Shown piece after piece: positions 28,255 to 36,678 of a DNA stretch of 64,000 nucleotides. The stretch lies in the NCBI RefSeq assembly GCF_017993425.1, contig NZ_JAGOMQ010000005.1:62001-126000 (forward strand). Direction: 5' to 3'. Below the pieces are notes generated by a model, which worked only from the letters and a program-made list of their open reading frames with translations, ran no database searches and was not told the DNA's origin. Position numbers and translations under genes: made by a program. Position 1 is the stretch's first letter, and every line of letters starts with the position of its first letter. Source of the DNA: Amaricoccus sp. (lineage in GTDB: Bacteria; Pseudomonadota; Alphaproteobacteria; Rhodobacterales; Rhodobacteraceae).

Positions 28255-29427
28255 ATGCCCAGGCTCGCCATCGCCGCTCCCGGCTTCTCCCAGCCCTCCG
28301 AGACGTTCGTCCACCACCACGTGCGCACGCTCGCGCCCGGCCGGACCGTCCTCGTCTGCTACGACGGCGCCGGGGCCGGGCGCTTCGGCTGCCCCGTCCT
28401 CTCCGGCCTCCGCCCCACCGACGCGGCGCCCGGGCCGCTGGGGCGGCTGCGCGCCCGGCTGGTCCCGGCGCTGCGGCGCGCCCGCGGCTTCGGGAGCATC
28501 CTAGACGCCGGCGACCGCCGCCGCCTCGCCGGATTCCTCCGCGGCCAGGACGTGGCGCTCGTCCTCGCCGAGTTCGGCGGCATGGGCGCCGCGGTCATGG
28601 ACGTCTGCCGCGACCTCGACCTGCCGCTCTACGTCTACTTCCGCGGCCCCGACGCCACCGAGGCCAGCCGCTTCCCGACGATGCGCCGCTTCTACCGCCG
28701 GCTGTTCCGCCAGGCGGCCGGCGTCCTCGCCGTCTCGCGCTTCATCGCCGACCGGGTGGTCGCGCTCGGCTGCCCGGAGGCGAAGCTCCACGTCAGCCCC
28801 AGCGGGGCCGATTCCGGCCAGTTCCTGCCCAGCGCGCGCGAGCCCGGCCGCATCCTCGGCGTCGGCCGCCTCGTGCCGACCAAGGCCCCGCTCGTCACCC
28901 TCGCCGCCTTCGCCCGCATCGCCCCGCGCTTCCCCGAGGCCCGCCTCGACCTCGTCGGCGACGGGCCGCTCCGCGCCGAGGTCGAGGCCGCCGCCCGCGC
29001 GACCGGCCTCGCCGGCCGCATCCGCCTCCACGGCGCCCTCCCCCACGACGCCTGCGCCGCCCTGATGGCCCGCGCGGCGGTCTTCGCCCTCCCCTCCGCC
29101 ACCGGCCCGCGCGGCGCCACCGAAGGCTTCCCCACCGCCATCGCCGAGGCGATGACCGCCGGCGTCCCCGTGGTGGCCACCCGCCACGCCGGCATCCCCG
29201 AGCACGTCGTCGACGGCGTCACCGGCCGCCTCGTCGCCGAGGGCGACGTCGCCGCCATGGCCGACGCCCTCGCCGCGCTCCTCGCCGACCCCGCCGCCGC
29301 GGCCGCCCTCGGCGACGCCGCCGCCCGCCACGCGGCGGACCATCTCACCCGCGCTCGCTCCGACCGGCTCCTCCGCGCCCTCCTCGACCTCGACGCCCGC
29401 CTCGGCCCCGCCGCACCGGCGCCGTGA
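28255..29427 (+). CDS. glycosyltransferase family 4 protein
   Basis: 390 residues with a GT-B fold. N-terminal domain from APGFSQPSETFVHHHVRTL; C-terminal nucleotide-sugar domain with ILGVGRLVPTKAPLVTLAAF, LDLVGDGPLRAEVE, HGALPHDACAALMARA and the E-x7-E-type stretch EGFPTAIAEAMTAGVPVVAT. It transfers a sugar to an unknown acceptor, probably in surface glycan assembly. A close paralogue is encoded at 49489-50634. Its last 160 nt or so are repeated twice, in decayed form, directly downstream. Confidence 0.9.
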   Translation: MPRLAIAAPGFSQPSETFVHHHVRTLAPGRTVLVCYDGAGAGRFGCPVLSGLRPTDAAPGPLGRLRARLVPALRRARGFGSILDAGDRRRLAGFLRGQDVALVLAEFGGMGAAVMDVCRDLDLPLYVYFRGPDATEASRFPTMRRFYRRLFRQAAGVLAVSRFIADRVVALGCPEAKLHVSPSGADSGQFLPSAREPGRILGVGRLVPTKAPLVTLAAFARIAPRFPEARLDLVGDGPLRAEVEAAARATGLAGRIRLHGALPHDACAALMARAAVFALPSATGPRGATEGFPTAIAEAMTAGVPVVATRHAGIPEHVVDGVTGRLVAEGDVAAMADALAALLADPAAAAALGDAAARHAADHLTRARSDRLLRALLDLDARLGPAAPAP

Positions 29428-29944
29428 GGCCCCCCCCCGACGACCGCCGCCTCGCCCCGCTCCGCGTCGACCCCGCGACCCTCGGCGGCCTCCGCCCGCC
29501 ACGCGGCCGACAACCTCACCCGCGCCCGCTCGACCGGCTCCTCCCCGCGCTCCTCGACCTCGACGCCCGCCTCGGCCCCGCCGCACCGGGCCGTGAGGCC
29601 CCCGTATACCCGACGACCGCCGCCCTGGCCCCGCGCCTCGCCGACCCCACCACCCTCGGCGACGCCTCCGCCCGCCACGCGGCCGACAACCTCACCCGCG
29701 CCGAACGGCTCCTCCGCGCGGCTCTCGACCTTGGCGCCCTCCTCAGCCCCCGCGGCGCCGCCCCCGGGCCGCCGCTTCCGCGACCTCGGGCTGCAAGTCT
29801 GCGCGAATCCCGGGCCGATGCGCGTGCAGGCGCCCATCAAACGGGCGCCGGCGCGCGCGGGCGACTCCGGAACGCGACCAACCCGCTTGCGTTTTCCCGG
29901 GCCGTGGCCTCTATGCTGGCCCCGGACCAACGGGGGAGGCCGTC
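29428..29944 (+). repeat. two decayed tandem copies of the 3' end of the glycosyltransferase gene
   Basis: The final part of the preceding gene recurs twice. The anchor GCCACGCGG is found at 29327 (in the gene), 29498 and 29674, spacing 171 and 176 nt. The shared block runs through CTCACCCGCGC...GGCTCCTCC...CTCGACCTCGACGCCCGCCTCGGCCCCGCCGCACC and the GTGAGGCCCCC around the stop. The third copy has diverged most. The reading frame is not kept, so these are remains rather than genes. The rest, 29760-29944, shows no gene and includes the leader of the Anbu operon. Confidence 0.75.
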
Positions 29945-31354
29945 ATCTCTTTCTTCAACGAGATGTATGACGGAGAGGTCCTGCGGGAGGCCTACGGACC
30001 CGTCGACGCCTGGGTCCAGCGCACGCCCCCCGAGGTCATCGCCCAGAAGAAGCAGGAGGCCGAGGCCCTCTTCCGCCGCATCGGCATCACCTTCGCGGTC
30101 TACGGCGAGGGCGGCGACGTCGAGCGGCTGATCCCCTTCGACATGATGCCCCGCGTCTTCACCGAGCGCGAGTGGCGCAAGCTCGAGCGCGGCGTGAAGC
30201 AGCGCGCCCGCGCGCTCAACGCCTTCCTCTACGACGTCTACCACCGCGCCGAGATCATCCGCGCCGGGGTGATCCCGGCCGACCTCGTCTACCGCAACGA
30301 GGCCTACGAGCCCGCAGTCGTCGGCATCGACCCGCCGGCCAACGTCTATTCCCACATCGTCGGGATCGACATCGTGCGCACCGGCGCCGAGGAGTTCTTC
30401 GTCCTCGAGGACAATTGCCGAACCCCCTCCGGCGTCTCCTACATGCTGGAGAACCGCGAGATCATGATGCGGATGTTTCCCGAGCTCTTCCGCTCGATCC
30501 GCATCGAGCCGGTCGACGGCTACCCCGAGCGCCTGCGCCGCACGCTGGCCTCGGTCGCGCCCCCGAAATGCGACGCCGAGCCGACCACCGTCGTGCTCTC
30601 CCCCGGCTCCTTCAACTCGGCCTACTACGAGCACAGCTTCCTCGCCGACCAGATGGGCGTCGAGCTCGTCGAGGGGCAGGACCTGTTCGTCCAGGGCGAG
30701 TTCGTCTGGATGCGCACCACCGAGGGCCCCAAGCGCGTCGACGTGATCTATCGCCGCATCGACGACAGCTTCCTCGACCCGCTCTGCTTCCGCCCCGATT
30801 CCATGCTCGGCGTTCCCGGCCTGATGAACGTCTTCCGCTCCGGCGGCGTCTCGATCTGCTCGGCCCCGGGCTCGGGCGTCGCCGACGACAAGGCGGTCTA
30901 CACCTACGTCCCCGAGATGATCCGCTTCTATCTCGGCGAGCAGCCCATCCTGAAGAACGTCCAGACCTGGAAATGCGCCGACCCGACCGACCGCAAGCAC
31001 GTGCTCGCCAACCTCAAGGATCTCGTCGTCAAGGAGGTCCACGGCTCCGGCGGCTACGGGATGCTGGTCGGCCCCGCCTCCACCAAGGAGCAGATCGCGG
31101 CCTATGCCGAGCGCATCAAGGCGGCGCCCGACGACTTCATCGCCCAGCCGACGCTCTCGCTCTCGACGGTGCCCACCTTCGTCGAGAAGGGCCTCGCGCC
31201 GCGCCACGTCGACCTGCGCCCCTACTGCCTCGTCGGGCGGGAGGTGCATCTCGTGCCGGGCGGCCTCACCCGCGTCGCCATGCGCGAGGGCTCGCTCGTC
31301 GTGAACTCGTCCCAGGGCGGCGGGGTCAAGGACACCTGGGTGCTGGCCGACTGA
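29945..31354 (+). CDS. circularly permuted type 2 ATP-grasp protein of the Anbu operon
   Basis: At least 463 residues (from ATG 29963) with the family landmarks FVLEDNCRTPSGVSYMLENR, VVLSPGSFNSAYYEHSFLA, KEVHGSGGYGMLVGP and the C-terminal SLVVNSSQGGGVKDTWVL. Such enzymes resemble peptide-forming ATP-grasp ligases. The frame is open upstream, and the residues before the ATG (SFFNE) match the usual N-terminus MxxFFNEMYD. A strong GGGGGAGG at 29932-29939 sits five bases before ATC 29945 but 23 before ATG 29963, so translation may start at a non-standard ATC. No ATG, GTG or TTG is found near that site. First gene of the Anbu operon. Confidence 0.88.
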   Translation: MSFFNEMYDGEVLREAYGPVDAWVQRTPPEVIAQKKQEAEALFRRIGITFAVYGEGGDVERLIPFDMMPRVFTEREWRKLERGVKQRARALNAFLYDVYHRAEIIRAGVIPADLVYRNEAYEPAVVGIDPPANVYSHIVGIDIVRTGAEEFFVLEDNCRTPSGVSYMLENREIMMRMFPELFRSIRIEPVDGYPERLRRTLASVAPPKCDAEPTTVVLSPGSFNSAYYEHSFLADQMGVELVEGQDLFVQGEFVWMRTTEGPKRVDVIYRRIDDSFLDPLCFRPDSMLGVPGLMNVFRSGGVSICSAPGSGVADDKAVYTYVPEMIRFYLGEQPILKNVQTWKCADPTDRKHVLANLKDLVVKEVHGSGGYGMLVGPASTKEQIAAYAERIKAAPDDFIAQPTLSLSTVPTFVEKGLAPRHVDLRPYCLVGREVHLVPGGLTRVAMREGSLVVNSSQGGGVKDTWVLAD

Positions 31355-31355
31355 C

Positions 31356-32309
31356 ATGCTGAGCCGCACCGCCGAGAACCTCTACTGGCTGGCCCGCTAC
31401 ATGGAGCGGGCCGAGACCATGGCCCGCCTCCTCGAGGTCGGCTACCGCATGGCGATGATGCCCTCGGCCGCCGAGGGCTACCGCAACGAATGGGCCTCGC
31501 TCGTCGCCGCCGCCGGCTCGTCGCCCGGCTTCGAGGCGAAGTTCGGCGAGGCCTACCGCCAGCGCGACGTCGAGTCCTGGCTCTTCTACGACCGCGAGAA
31601 CCCCTCCTCCGTCATCGCCTGCATCGAGACCGCCCGCCAGAACGGCCGCGCGGTGCGCACCGCGCTCACCACCGAGATGTGGGAATCGCTGAACGGCGCC
31701 TATCTCGAGATCGCCGGCATCGAGCGCGAGCCCCGCACCGAGGCGCTGCTGCCGAAGCTCTGCGAGTGGACCAAGAGGCAGGGCGCGCTCCTCCGCGGCG
31801 CCACCGAGACCTCGCACCTCCAGAACGACGGCTACGACTTCCTCAACCTCGGCTACTACCTCGAGCGCGGCGACAACACGGCGCGCCTCCTCGACGTGAA
31901 GTACTACGTCCTGCTGCCGACCACCGACATGGTCGGCGGCACCATCGACACCTACCAGTGGACGACGCTCCTGCGCTCGCTCTCCGCCTTCCGCGCCTTC
32001 CACTGGGCCTATGGCGGCGAGTACACGCCCCGCAAGATCGCCGACTTCCTCATCCTCAACCGCGCCTGCCCGCGGTCGCTGCTGCACTGCTCCGGCAAGG
32101 CCGACTTCCACCTCGAGCGGCTGGCCCAGGCCTACGGCCGCACCACCTTCGCCCATGACCGCATCCACGAGATCGTCGTCGACCTCTCCGAGGCGCGCAT
32201 CGAGGACGTCATCGGCGAAGGCCTGCACGAGTTCCTGACGCGCTTCATCGACCGCAACGCCGCCCTCGGACAGGACGTCGCCGACGCCTACCTGTTCGGC
32301 CCCCAGTAG
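31356..32309 (+). CDS. alpha-E domain-containing protein
   Basis: 317 residues, nearly all helical. It opens MLSRTAENLYWLARYMERAETMARLLEV, the hallmark of the alpha-E family, with a second helical repeat NLGYYLERGDNTARLLDVKYY. Family members always accompany circularly permuted ATP-grasp and transglutaminase-like proteins and are thought to cooperate with them in making or cutting a peptide-like bond. It begins 1 nt after the ATP-grasp stop codon. Confidence 0.93.
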   Translation: MLSRTAENLYWLARYMERAETMARLLEVGYRMAMMPSAAEGYRNEWASLVAAAGSSPGFEAKFGEAYRQRDVESWLFYDRENPSSVIACIETARQNGRAVRTALTTEMWESLNGAYLEIAGIEREPRTEALLPKLCEWTKRQGALLRGATETSHLQNDGYDFLNLGYYLERGDNTARLLDVKYYVLLPTTDMVGGTIDTYQWTTLLRSLSAFRAFHWAYGGEYTPRKIADFLILNRACPRSLLHCSGKADFHLERLAQAYGRTTFAHDRIHEIVVDLSEARIEDVIGEGLHEFLTRFIDRNAALGQDVADAYLFGPQ

Positions 32310-32322
32310 CAGGTCAGCCGCG

Positions 32323-33165
32323 ATGCGCCTCTCCGTCCGCCACCGCACCGTCTACGCCTTCGACGCGCCGATGCGCTGGATCGTGCAGAGCCACCGCCTG
32401 ACCCCGTCGGCCTGCGCCTCGCAGCGTACCCTCGCCTGGACCGTCGCCGCCGACGGCGGCGAGATCGGCGCGGCCTTCGTCGACGGCGCCGGCGACGCGG
32501 TCAGCACGCTCACCATCGTCGGGCCGGTCGAGCGCGTCGAGGTCCTCGTCGAGGGCGAGGTCGAGACGGCCGACACCTCCGGCATCCTGCGCGACCACCG
32601 CGAGATCATCTCGCCCCGCGCCTACCTCGTCGCCACCGCGGCGACGCACCCGAACCGGGCGCTGGCCGAGCTCGCCGACGCCGCCGTCAAGGGCGCCTCC
32701 GACGCCGACGAGCTCGCCCGCGCCCACCGCCTCGCCGCCGCCGTCGCCGACGCCATCGCCTACGCCCCGGGCGCCACCGACGCCCACACCACCGCCGCCG
32801 AGGCGCTCGAGCAGGGCAAGGGCGTCTGCCAGGACCACGCCCACGCGCTGATCGCGCTCGCGCATCGCTGCGGCCTGCCCGCCCGCTACGTCTCCGGCTA
32901 CCTCTACGCCGGCGAGGAGGACGCCGCCGCCGAGGCGAGCCACGCCTGGGCCGAGATCTTCGTCTCCCGCCTCGGCTGGATCGGCTTCGACGCCGCCAAC
33001 CGCTGCTGCCCGGACGAGCGCTACATCCGCCTCGGCTCGGGCCGCGACGCCCGCGAGGCGGCGCCGATCCGCGGCGTCTCCCGCGGCGGCGGAACCGAGG
33101 TTCTGGACGTCGACGTGTCGGTCGCCCAAGCTCCCGCCCGGTCGCAGTCCCAGACCCAGCAATAG
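32323..33165 (+). CDS. transglutaminase-like cysteine peptidase family protein
   Basis: 280 residues. The N-terminal beta domain (MRLSVRHRTVYAFDAPM) is typical of bacterial transglutaminase-like proteins. The catalytic triad is visible as C169 (GKGVCQDHAH), H207 (SHAWAEIF) and D223 (GFDAANR). It may hydrolyse or form amide bonds. It lies 13 nt after the alpha-E gene and 10 nt before the Anbu gene. Confidence 0.93.
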   Translation: MRLSVRHRTVYAFDAPMRWIVQSHRLTPSACASQRTLAWTVAADGGEIGAAFVDGAGDAVSTLTIVGPVERVEVLVEGEVETADTSGILRDHREIISPRAYLVATAATHPNRALAELADAAVKGASDADELARAHRLAAAVADAIAYAPGATDAHTTAAEALEQGKGVCQDHAHALIALAHRCGLPARYVSGYLYAGEEDAAAEASHAWAEIFVSRLGWIGFDAANRCCPDERYIRLGSGRDAREAAPIRGVSRGGGTEVLDVDVSVAQAPARSQSQTQQ

Positions 33166-33175
33166 ACGGCCCGCC

Positions 33176-33907
33176 ATGACCTACTGCGTCGGCCTCCTGC
33201 TCGACGCCGGCATCGTCCTTCTCGCCGACACGCGGACGAACGCCGGCATCGACGACATCTCGATCTTCCGGAAGCTGTTCTTCTTCGAGGAGCCGGGCGA
33301 GCGCGTCATCGCCATGATGACCTCCGGCAACCTCTCGGTCACCCAGACCGTCATCGCCAAGCTCGCCCACGAGGCCGCAAGCCCCGACGCCACGCCCGAG
33401 ACCTCGATCCTGAAGGCGCCGACCATGCTCGGCGTCGCCGAGATCGTCGGCCGCACCCTCTTCGAGGTCTCCGTCGCGGTGCGCAGCCGCATGAAGCAGA
33501 TGGACCAGGCCGCCTCGGCCTCCGCCTCGATGCTGCTCGCCGGCCAGCGCAAGGGCGGGCGGATGCGGCTCTTCCACATCTACCGCGAGGGCAACTTCAT
33601 CGCGGCGACCGACGACACCCCCTACCTGCAGATCGGCGAGTTCAAGTACGGCAAGCCGATCCTCGACCGGGTGGTGCGCCCCTCCACCTCGCTCGCCGAG
33701 GGCCGCAAGGTGGCGCTGCTCTCGATGGATTCGACGATGCGCTCCAACCTCTCCGTGGGGATGCCCCTCGACCTCGCGGTGATCCGCCGCGACGAATGCC
33801 GGGTCGGCGTCCGTGAGCGCTTCGAGCCCGGCGACACCCGCTTCGCCGCCATGTCCGACGCCTGGAGCCGCGCCCTCCGCCAAGCCTTCGTCGACATGCC
33901 CGACTGA
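33176..33907 (+). CDS. Anbu, proteasome-like peptidase (ancestral beta subunit)
   Basis: 243 residues. The protein starts MTYCVGLLLDAGIVLLADTRT; removal of Met exposes T2 as the N-terminal nucleophile, with D18 and K33 at the places of the proteasome catalytic Asp17 and Lys33. Anbu is a bacterial relative of the 20S beta subunit that forms open helical or lock-washer assemblies. Its gene neighbours here (ATP-grasp, alpha-E, transglutaminase) are the established Anbu operon partners. Substrate unknown. Last gene of the operon. Confidence 0.93.
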   Translation: MTYCVGLLLDAGIVLLADTRTNAGIDDISIFRKLFFFEEPGERVIAMMTSGNLSVTQTVIAKLAHEAASPDATPETSILKAPTMLGVAEIVGRTLFEVSVAVRSRMKQMDQAASASASMLLAGQRKGGRMRLFHIYREGNFIAATDDTPYLQIGEFKYGKPILDRVVRPSTSLAEGRKVALLSMDSTMRSNLSVGMPLDLAVIRRDECRVGVRERFEPGDTRFAAMSDAWSRALRQAFVDMPD

Positions 33908-33963
33908 CGCCGCCCGCCTCCCCGCCGGGCCTTCCGCGTCAATCCTTCGTAAAAAAGTGGCAA

Positions 33964-33996
33964 GCCGGATTCCAGCCGGATTCCGGCCGGATTCCA
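33964..33996. repeat. three tandem 11-bp repeats between the Anbu and TonB receptor genes
   Basis: GCCGGATTCCA, GCCGGATTCCG, GCCGGATTCCA follow head to tail with no gap, just after an AAAAAA run at about 33951. They are 57 nt past the Anbu stop and about 190 nt before the receptor start. Purpose unknown; could be a regulatory or phase-variable spacer, or chance slippage. Confidence 0.55.
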
Positions 33997-34096
33997 GTCT
34001 CGATTTTCCCTGCCTTTCCAGCAGAATCCCCCGACCGCCGCCGCCGCGGCGCGCAAACGCGCCGCCCGACGCCCGGCGCGCCGCGGCGCGGGATGC

Positions 34097-34120
34097 TTGA
34101 CAAAAACACTTTGTTATTGG
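34097..34120 (+). promoter_or_regulatory. possible promoter/operator of the siderophore receptor gene
   Basis: TTGACA at 34097 is a perfect -35 hexamer in an AT-rich patch, overlapping the inverted repeat ACAAA-N5-TTTGT (34100-34114). It lies about 70-90 nt upstream of the receptor start codon. An iron-responsive regulator (Fur, RirA or Irr type) would be expected for this gene, but the sequence does not clearly match a known iron box. Confidence 0.35.
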
Positions 34121-34186
34121 CATCCGCAAACCAGCAGCCAGGCGCCGGGGAGCGCCGAGCCATCCACGAGCGGACGGGGGTGGCGC

Positions 34187-36439
34187 ATGGTCGCGAATCT
34201 GCGGAAAGACGGCTTCCATCCCGGCGCCGGCGCGCGCATCGCTGCGGCCATCGCCGGGCTGATGCTGCCCGGCGCGGCGGTCGCGCAGGACGCCGCCGCC
34301 GCCGAGGACGAGCAGGTCCTGCTCGACACCATCACCGTCGAGGGCCAGTCCGGCCGCGGCCTCGCCGCCGGCCGCACCGAGGGCACCGGGACCTTCACGC
34401 CCCCCGCGACCAACACCGCGACCAAGTTCGTGCTCACCCCGCGCGAGACGCCGCAGACCGTGGCCGTGGTCACCAACCAGGTGATCGAGGATTTCAACCT
34501 GACGAACGTGCGGCAGGTGCTGGAGACCGCGCCCTTCATCAACGTCTATACCGAGCGGAGCCCGGGAGTGTTCGTCGTCAACACCCGCGGCACCGAGGAG
34601 ATGGACATCCAGTTCGACGGCATCCCGGGACCCGCCTCCGTCGGCAGCCGCGGCGCCTTGCCGTTCGACACCGCCTTCATCGACCGCACCGAGATCGTCT
34701 ACGGCGCGCAGGGCCTGCTCGGCGGCCTCGGCGGGGCCGGCGGCGTCATCAACATCGTCCGCAAGATGCCGACGCCGACCTTCCAGGCGACGCTGGAGAC
34801 CGGCGTCGACAGCGAGGGCAGCGGCCGGCTGGTCGGCGACATCTCCGGCCCGCTCAACCAGTCCGGCGCGCTGCGGGGCCGGGTGATCGGCGTCCTCTAC
34901 GACCAGGATTCCTTCGTCGAGGACGCCTGGGTCGACACGAAATCGGTCTACGGCGTGCTGGAGGCGGACGTGCGCGAGGGGACGACGCTCGCGCTCGGCG
35001 GCATGTATGTCGACTACGAGGCCGCGACCGCGGCCGGCTACGGGCTGCCGACCATGGTCGACGGCAGCTTCGTCGACCTGCCGCGCGACGTGAACCTCGG
35101 CGCCGACTGGGGCCGCGACAAGCGGGAGGGCGAGTACGTCTTCCTGAAGTTCGACCAGGACCTCCCCGCCGACTGGGAGCTGCGCGGCGCGCTCAACTAC
35201 ACGCATTCGCAGTCCCGCCTGCGCGAGGCGATCCCGCAGGGGCCGTTCTTCCCGGGCGAGGACTACCTCTACGTCGTGCAGGCGCAGAAGGAGGGCTGGG
35301 AGAACACCACCTGGAGCCTCGACAGCTACGCCGCGGGCACGGTCAACCTCTTCGGGCGCACCCACGAGCTGATGCTCGGCGTCAACTGGCTGAAGAACCA
35401 GGAGCACACGATCGGCGGCTACTGGGTGGACGGCATCGCCAACCCGCGCGACGAATGGAGCGTGCTGCAGGTCAGCTACGCCTTCCGCCACCGGCCGGGG
35501 TCGGTGCCGCGGCCGCGGGGCTCGGACTGGTGGCAGGCCTGGGGGCCGTGGGATTCCGAGACCCGGCAGCTCGGCGCCTACGCCGGGGGCCGCTTCTCGG
35601 TGGCGGAGGGGACGCACCTCATCCTCGGCGGCCGCGGCACGTGGTGGGAATACGAGGACGGCGGGCTCGACACCATCGACGAGACCGCGTTCACCCCCTA
35701 TGCCGCCATCACCTGGGACTTCAACGAGTGGGGCACGGCCTATGCCTCCTATTCGCGCATCTACGAGCCGAGCACCCTCTTCGACGCCTCGGGCGGCGTG
35801 CTGCCGCCGGTGGAGGGCCACAACTACGAGGCCGGCGTGAAGGGCAGCTTCTTCGGCGGCCGCCTCGACGCGAGCCTCGCGGTCTATCGCCTGGTGCAGG
35901 AGAACCTCCCCGAGGACGACTATGCGAGCGGCATGGTCTGCAACGGCTGGTACTGCGCCATGCCCGCCGGCGAGGTGGTGACCAAGGGCGTCGACATCGG
36001 CCTGTCGGGCGCGATCACGCCGGACTGGAACGTGCTGGCCGGATATTCCTACGTCTCCTCCGACCACAACGACACCGGCGAGCCGTTCTCGACCTACTAC
36101 CCGGAGAACACCTTCAAGCTCTCCACGACCTACGACCTGATGGGCGACCGGCTGACCGTCGGCGGCCAGATCCGCTGGCAGAGCAAGGTCTACGACGAGG
36201 GCGTCTACGGCTGGTCCGAGGGCGGCGTGGACTACGAGGAGGACTACCGGGTTGAGCAAAAGCCCTACACCGTGGTCGACCTGATGGCGCGCTACCGCCT
36301 GACCGAGCAGGCCTCGATCCTGCTCAACGTCGACAACATCTTCGACGAGGAATACTACGAGGGCATCAGCTGGCCGCGCCACGGCAACAACTACGGCGCG
36401 CCCCGCACCGCGACGGTGACGCTGACCACGACGTTCTGA
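34187..36439 (+). CDS. TonB-dependent siderophore receptor
   Basis: 750 residues. The signal peptide ends near PGAAVA-QDAAA (about residue 33). The TonB box DTITVEG lies at 47-53. A plug domain follows (TPRETPQTVAVVTNQVIEDFNLTNVRQVLETAPFI), then a 22-strand barrel ending in an aromatic residue (TVTLTTTF), the outer-membrane targeting signal. It resembles the FhuE/ferric-coprogen and hydroxamate-type receptors. Start ATG 34187 follows GGGGG and gives a standard signal peptide; upstream in-frame ATG 34097 would add 30 unlikely residues. It stands alone, without its own TonB, permease or biosynthesis genes here. Confidence 0.93.
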   Translation: MVANLRKDGFHPGAGARIAAAIAGLMLPGAAVAQDAAAAEDEQVLLDTITVEGQSGRGLAAGRTEGTGTFTPPATNTATKFVLTPRETPQTVAVVTNQVIEDFNLTNVRQVLETAPFINVYTERSPGVFVVNTRGTEEMDIQFDGIPGPASVGSRGALPFDTAFIDRTEIVYGAQGLLGGLGGAGGVINIVRKMPTPTFQATLETGVDSEGSGRLVGDISGPLNQSGALRGRVIGVLYDQDSFVEDAWVDTKSVYGVLEADVREGTTLALGGMYVDYEAATAAGYGLPTMVDGSFVDLPRDVNLGADWGRDKREGEYVFLKFDQDLPADWELRGALNYTHSQSRLREAIPQGPFFPGEDYLYVVQAQKEGWENTTWSLDSYAAGTVNLFGRTHELMLGVNWLKNQEHTIGGYWVDGIANPRDEWSVLQVSYAFRHRPGSVPRPRGSDWWQAWGPWDSETRQLGAYAGGRFSVAEGTHLILGGRGTWWEYEDGGLDTIDETAFTPYAAITWDFNEWGTAYASYSRIYEPSTLFDASGGVLPPVEGHNYEAGVKGSFFGGRLDASLAVYRLVQENLPEDDYASGMVCNGWYCAMPAGEVVTKGVDIGLSGAITPDWNVLAGYSYVSSDHNDTGEPFSTYYPENTFKLSTTYDLMGDRLTVGGQIRWQSKVYDEGVYGWSEGGVDYEEDYRVEQKPYTVVDLMARYRLTEQASILLNVDNIFDEEYYEGISWPRHGNNYGAPRTATVTLTTTF

Positions 36440-36483
36440 TCATTCGCCCGCCCTCCGGCACGCAACGTGCGAGGACCTGAACG

Positions 36484-36504
36484 CCCGGGAAAGAGCCTCC
36501 CGGG
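36484..36504 (+). terminator. hairpin after the TonB receptor gene
   Basis: CCCGGGA at 36484-36490 pairs with TCCCGGG at 36498-36504 around a 7-nt loop, 44 nt past the receptor stop. There is no T-run, so the call rests on position. Confidence 0.4.
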
Positions 36505-36678
36505 TGGCGCTGCGGGCGCGTGCGATAAAGCTGCGCCTTCTTGTTCTGGTTTACCTCCAATAACTTGAGCCATGCCGCACTGTGCGCGATTTTTCCGGAG
36601 GCTTCCCGGCACGGTCTCCGGCGCTTGCAAGGAGCCCGCCGCCTGCCTATGGCAGGCCCCATCCCGTCGGAGGACGCC

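Noticed and set aside
28164-30131. 655-codon plus-strand open frame across the glycosyltransferase and its decayed copies
   Set aside because: Arg/Pro-rich out-of-frame reading of the real glycosyltransferase gene.
32687-36382. 1231-codon minus-strand open frame opposite Anbu and the TonB receptor
   Set aside because: Antisense to several well-supported genes and without recognisable domains.
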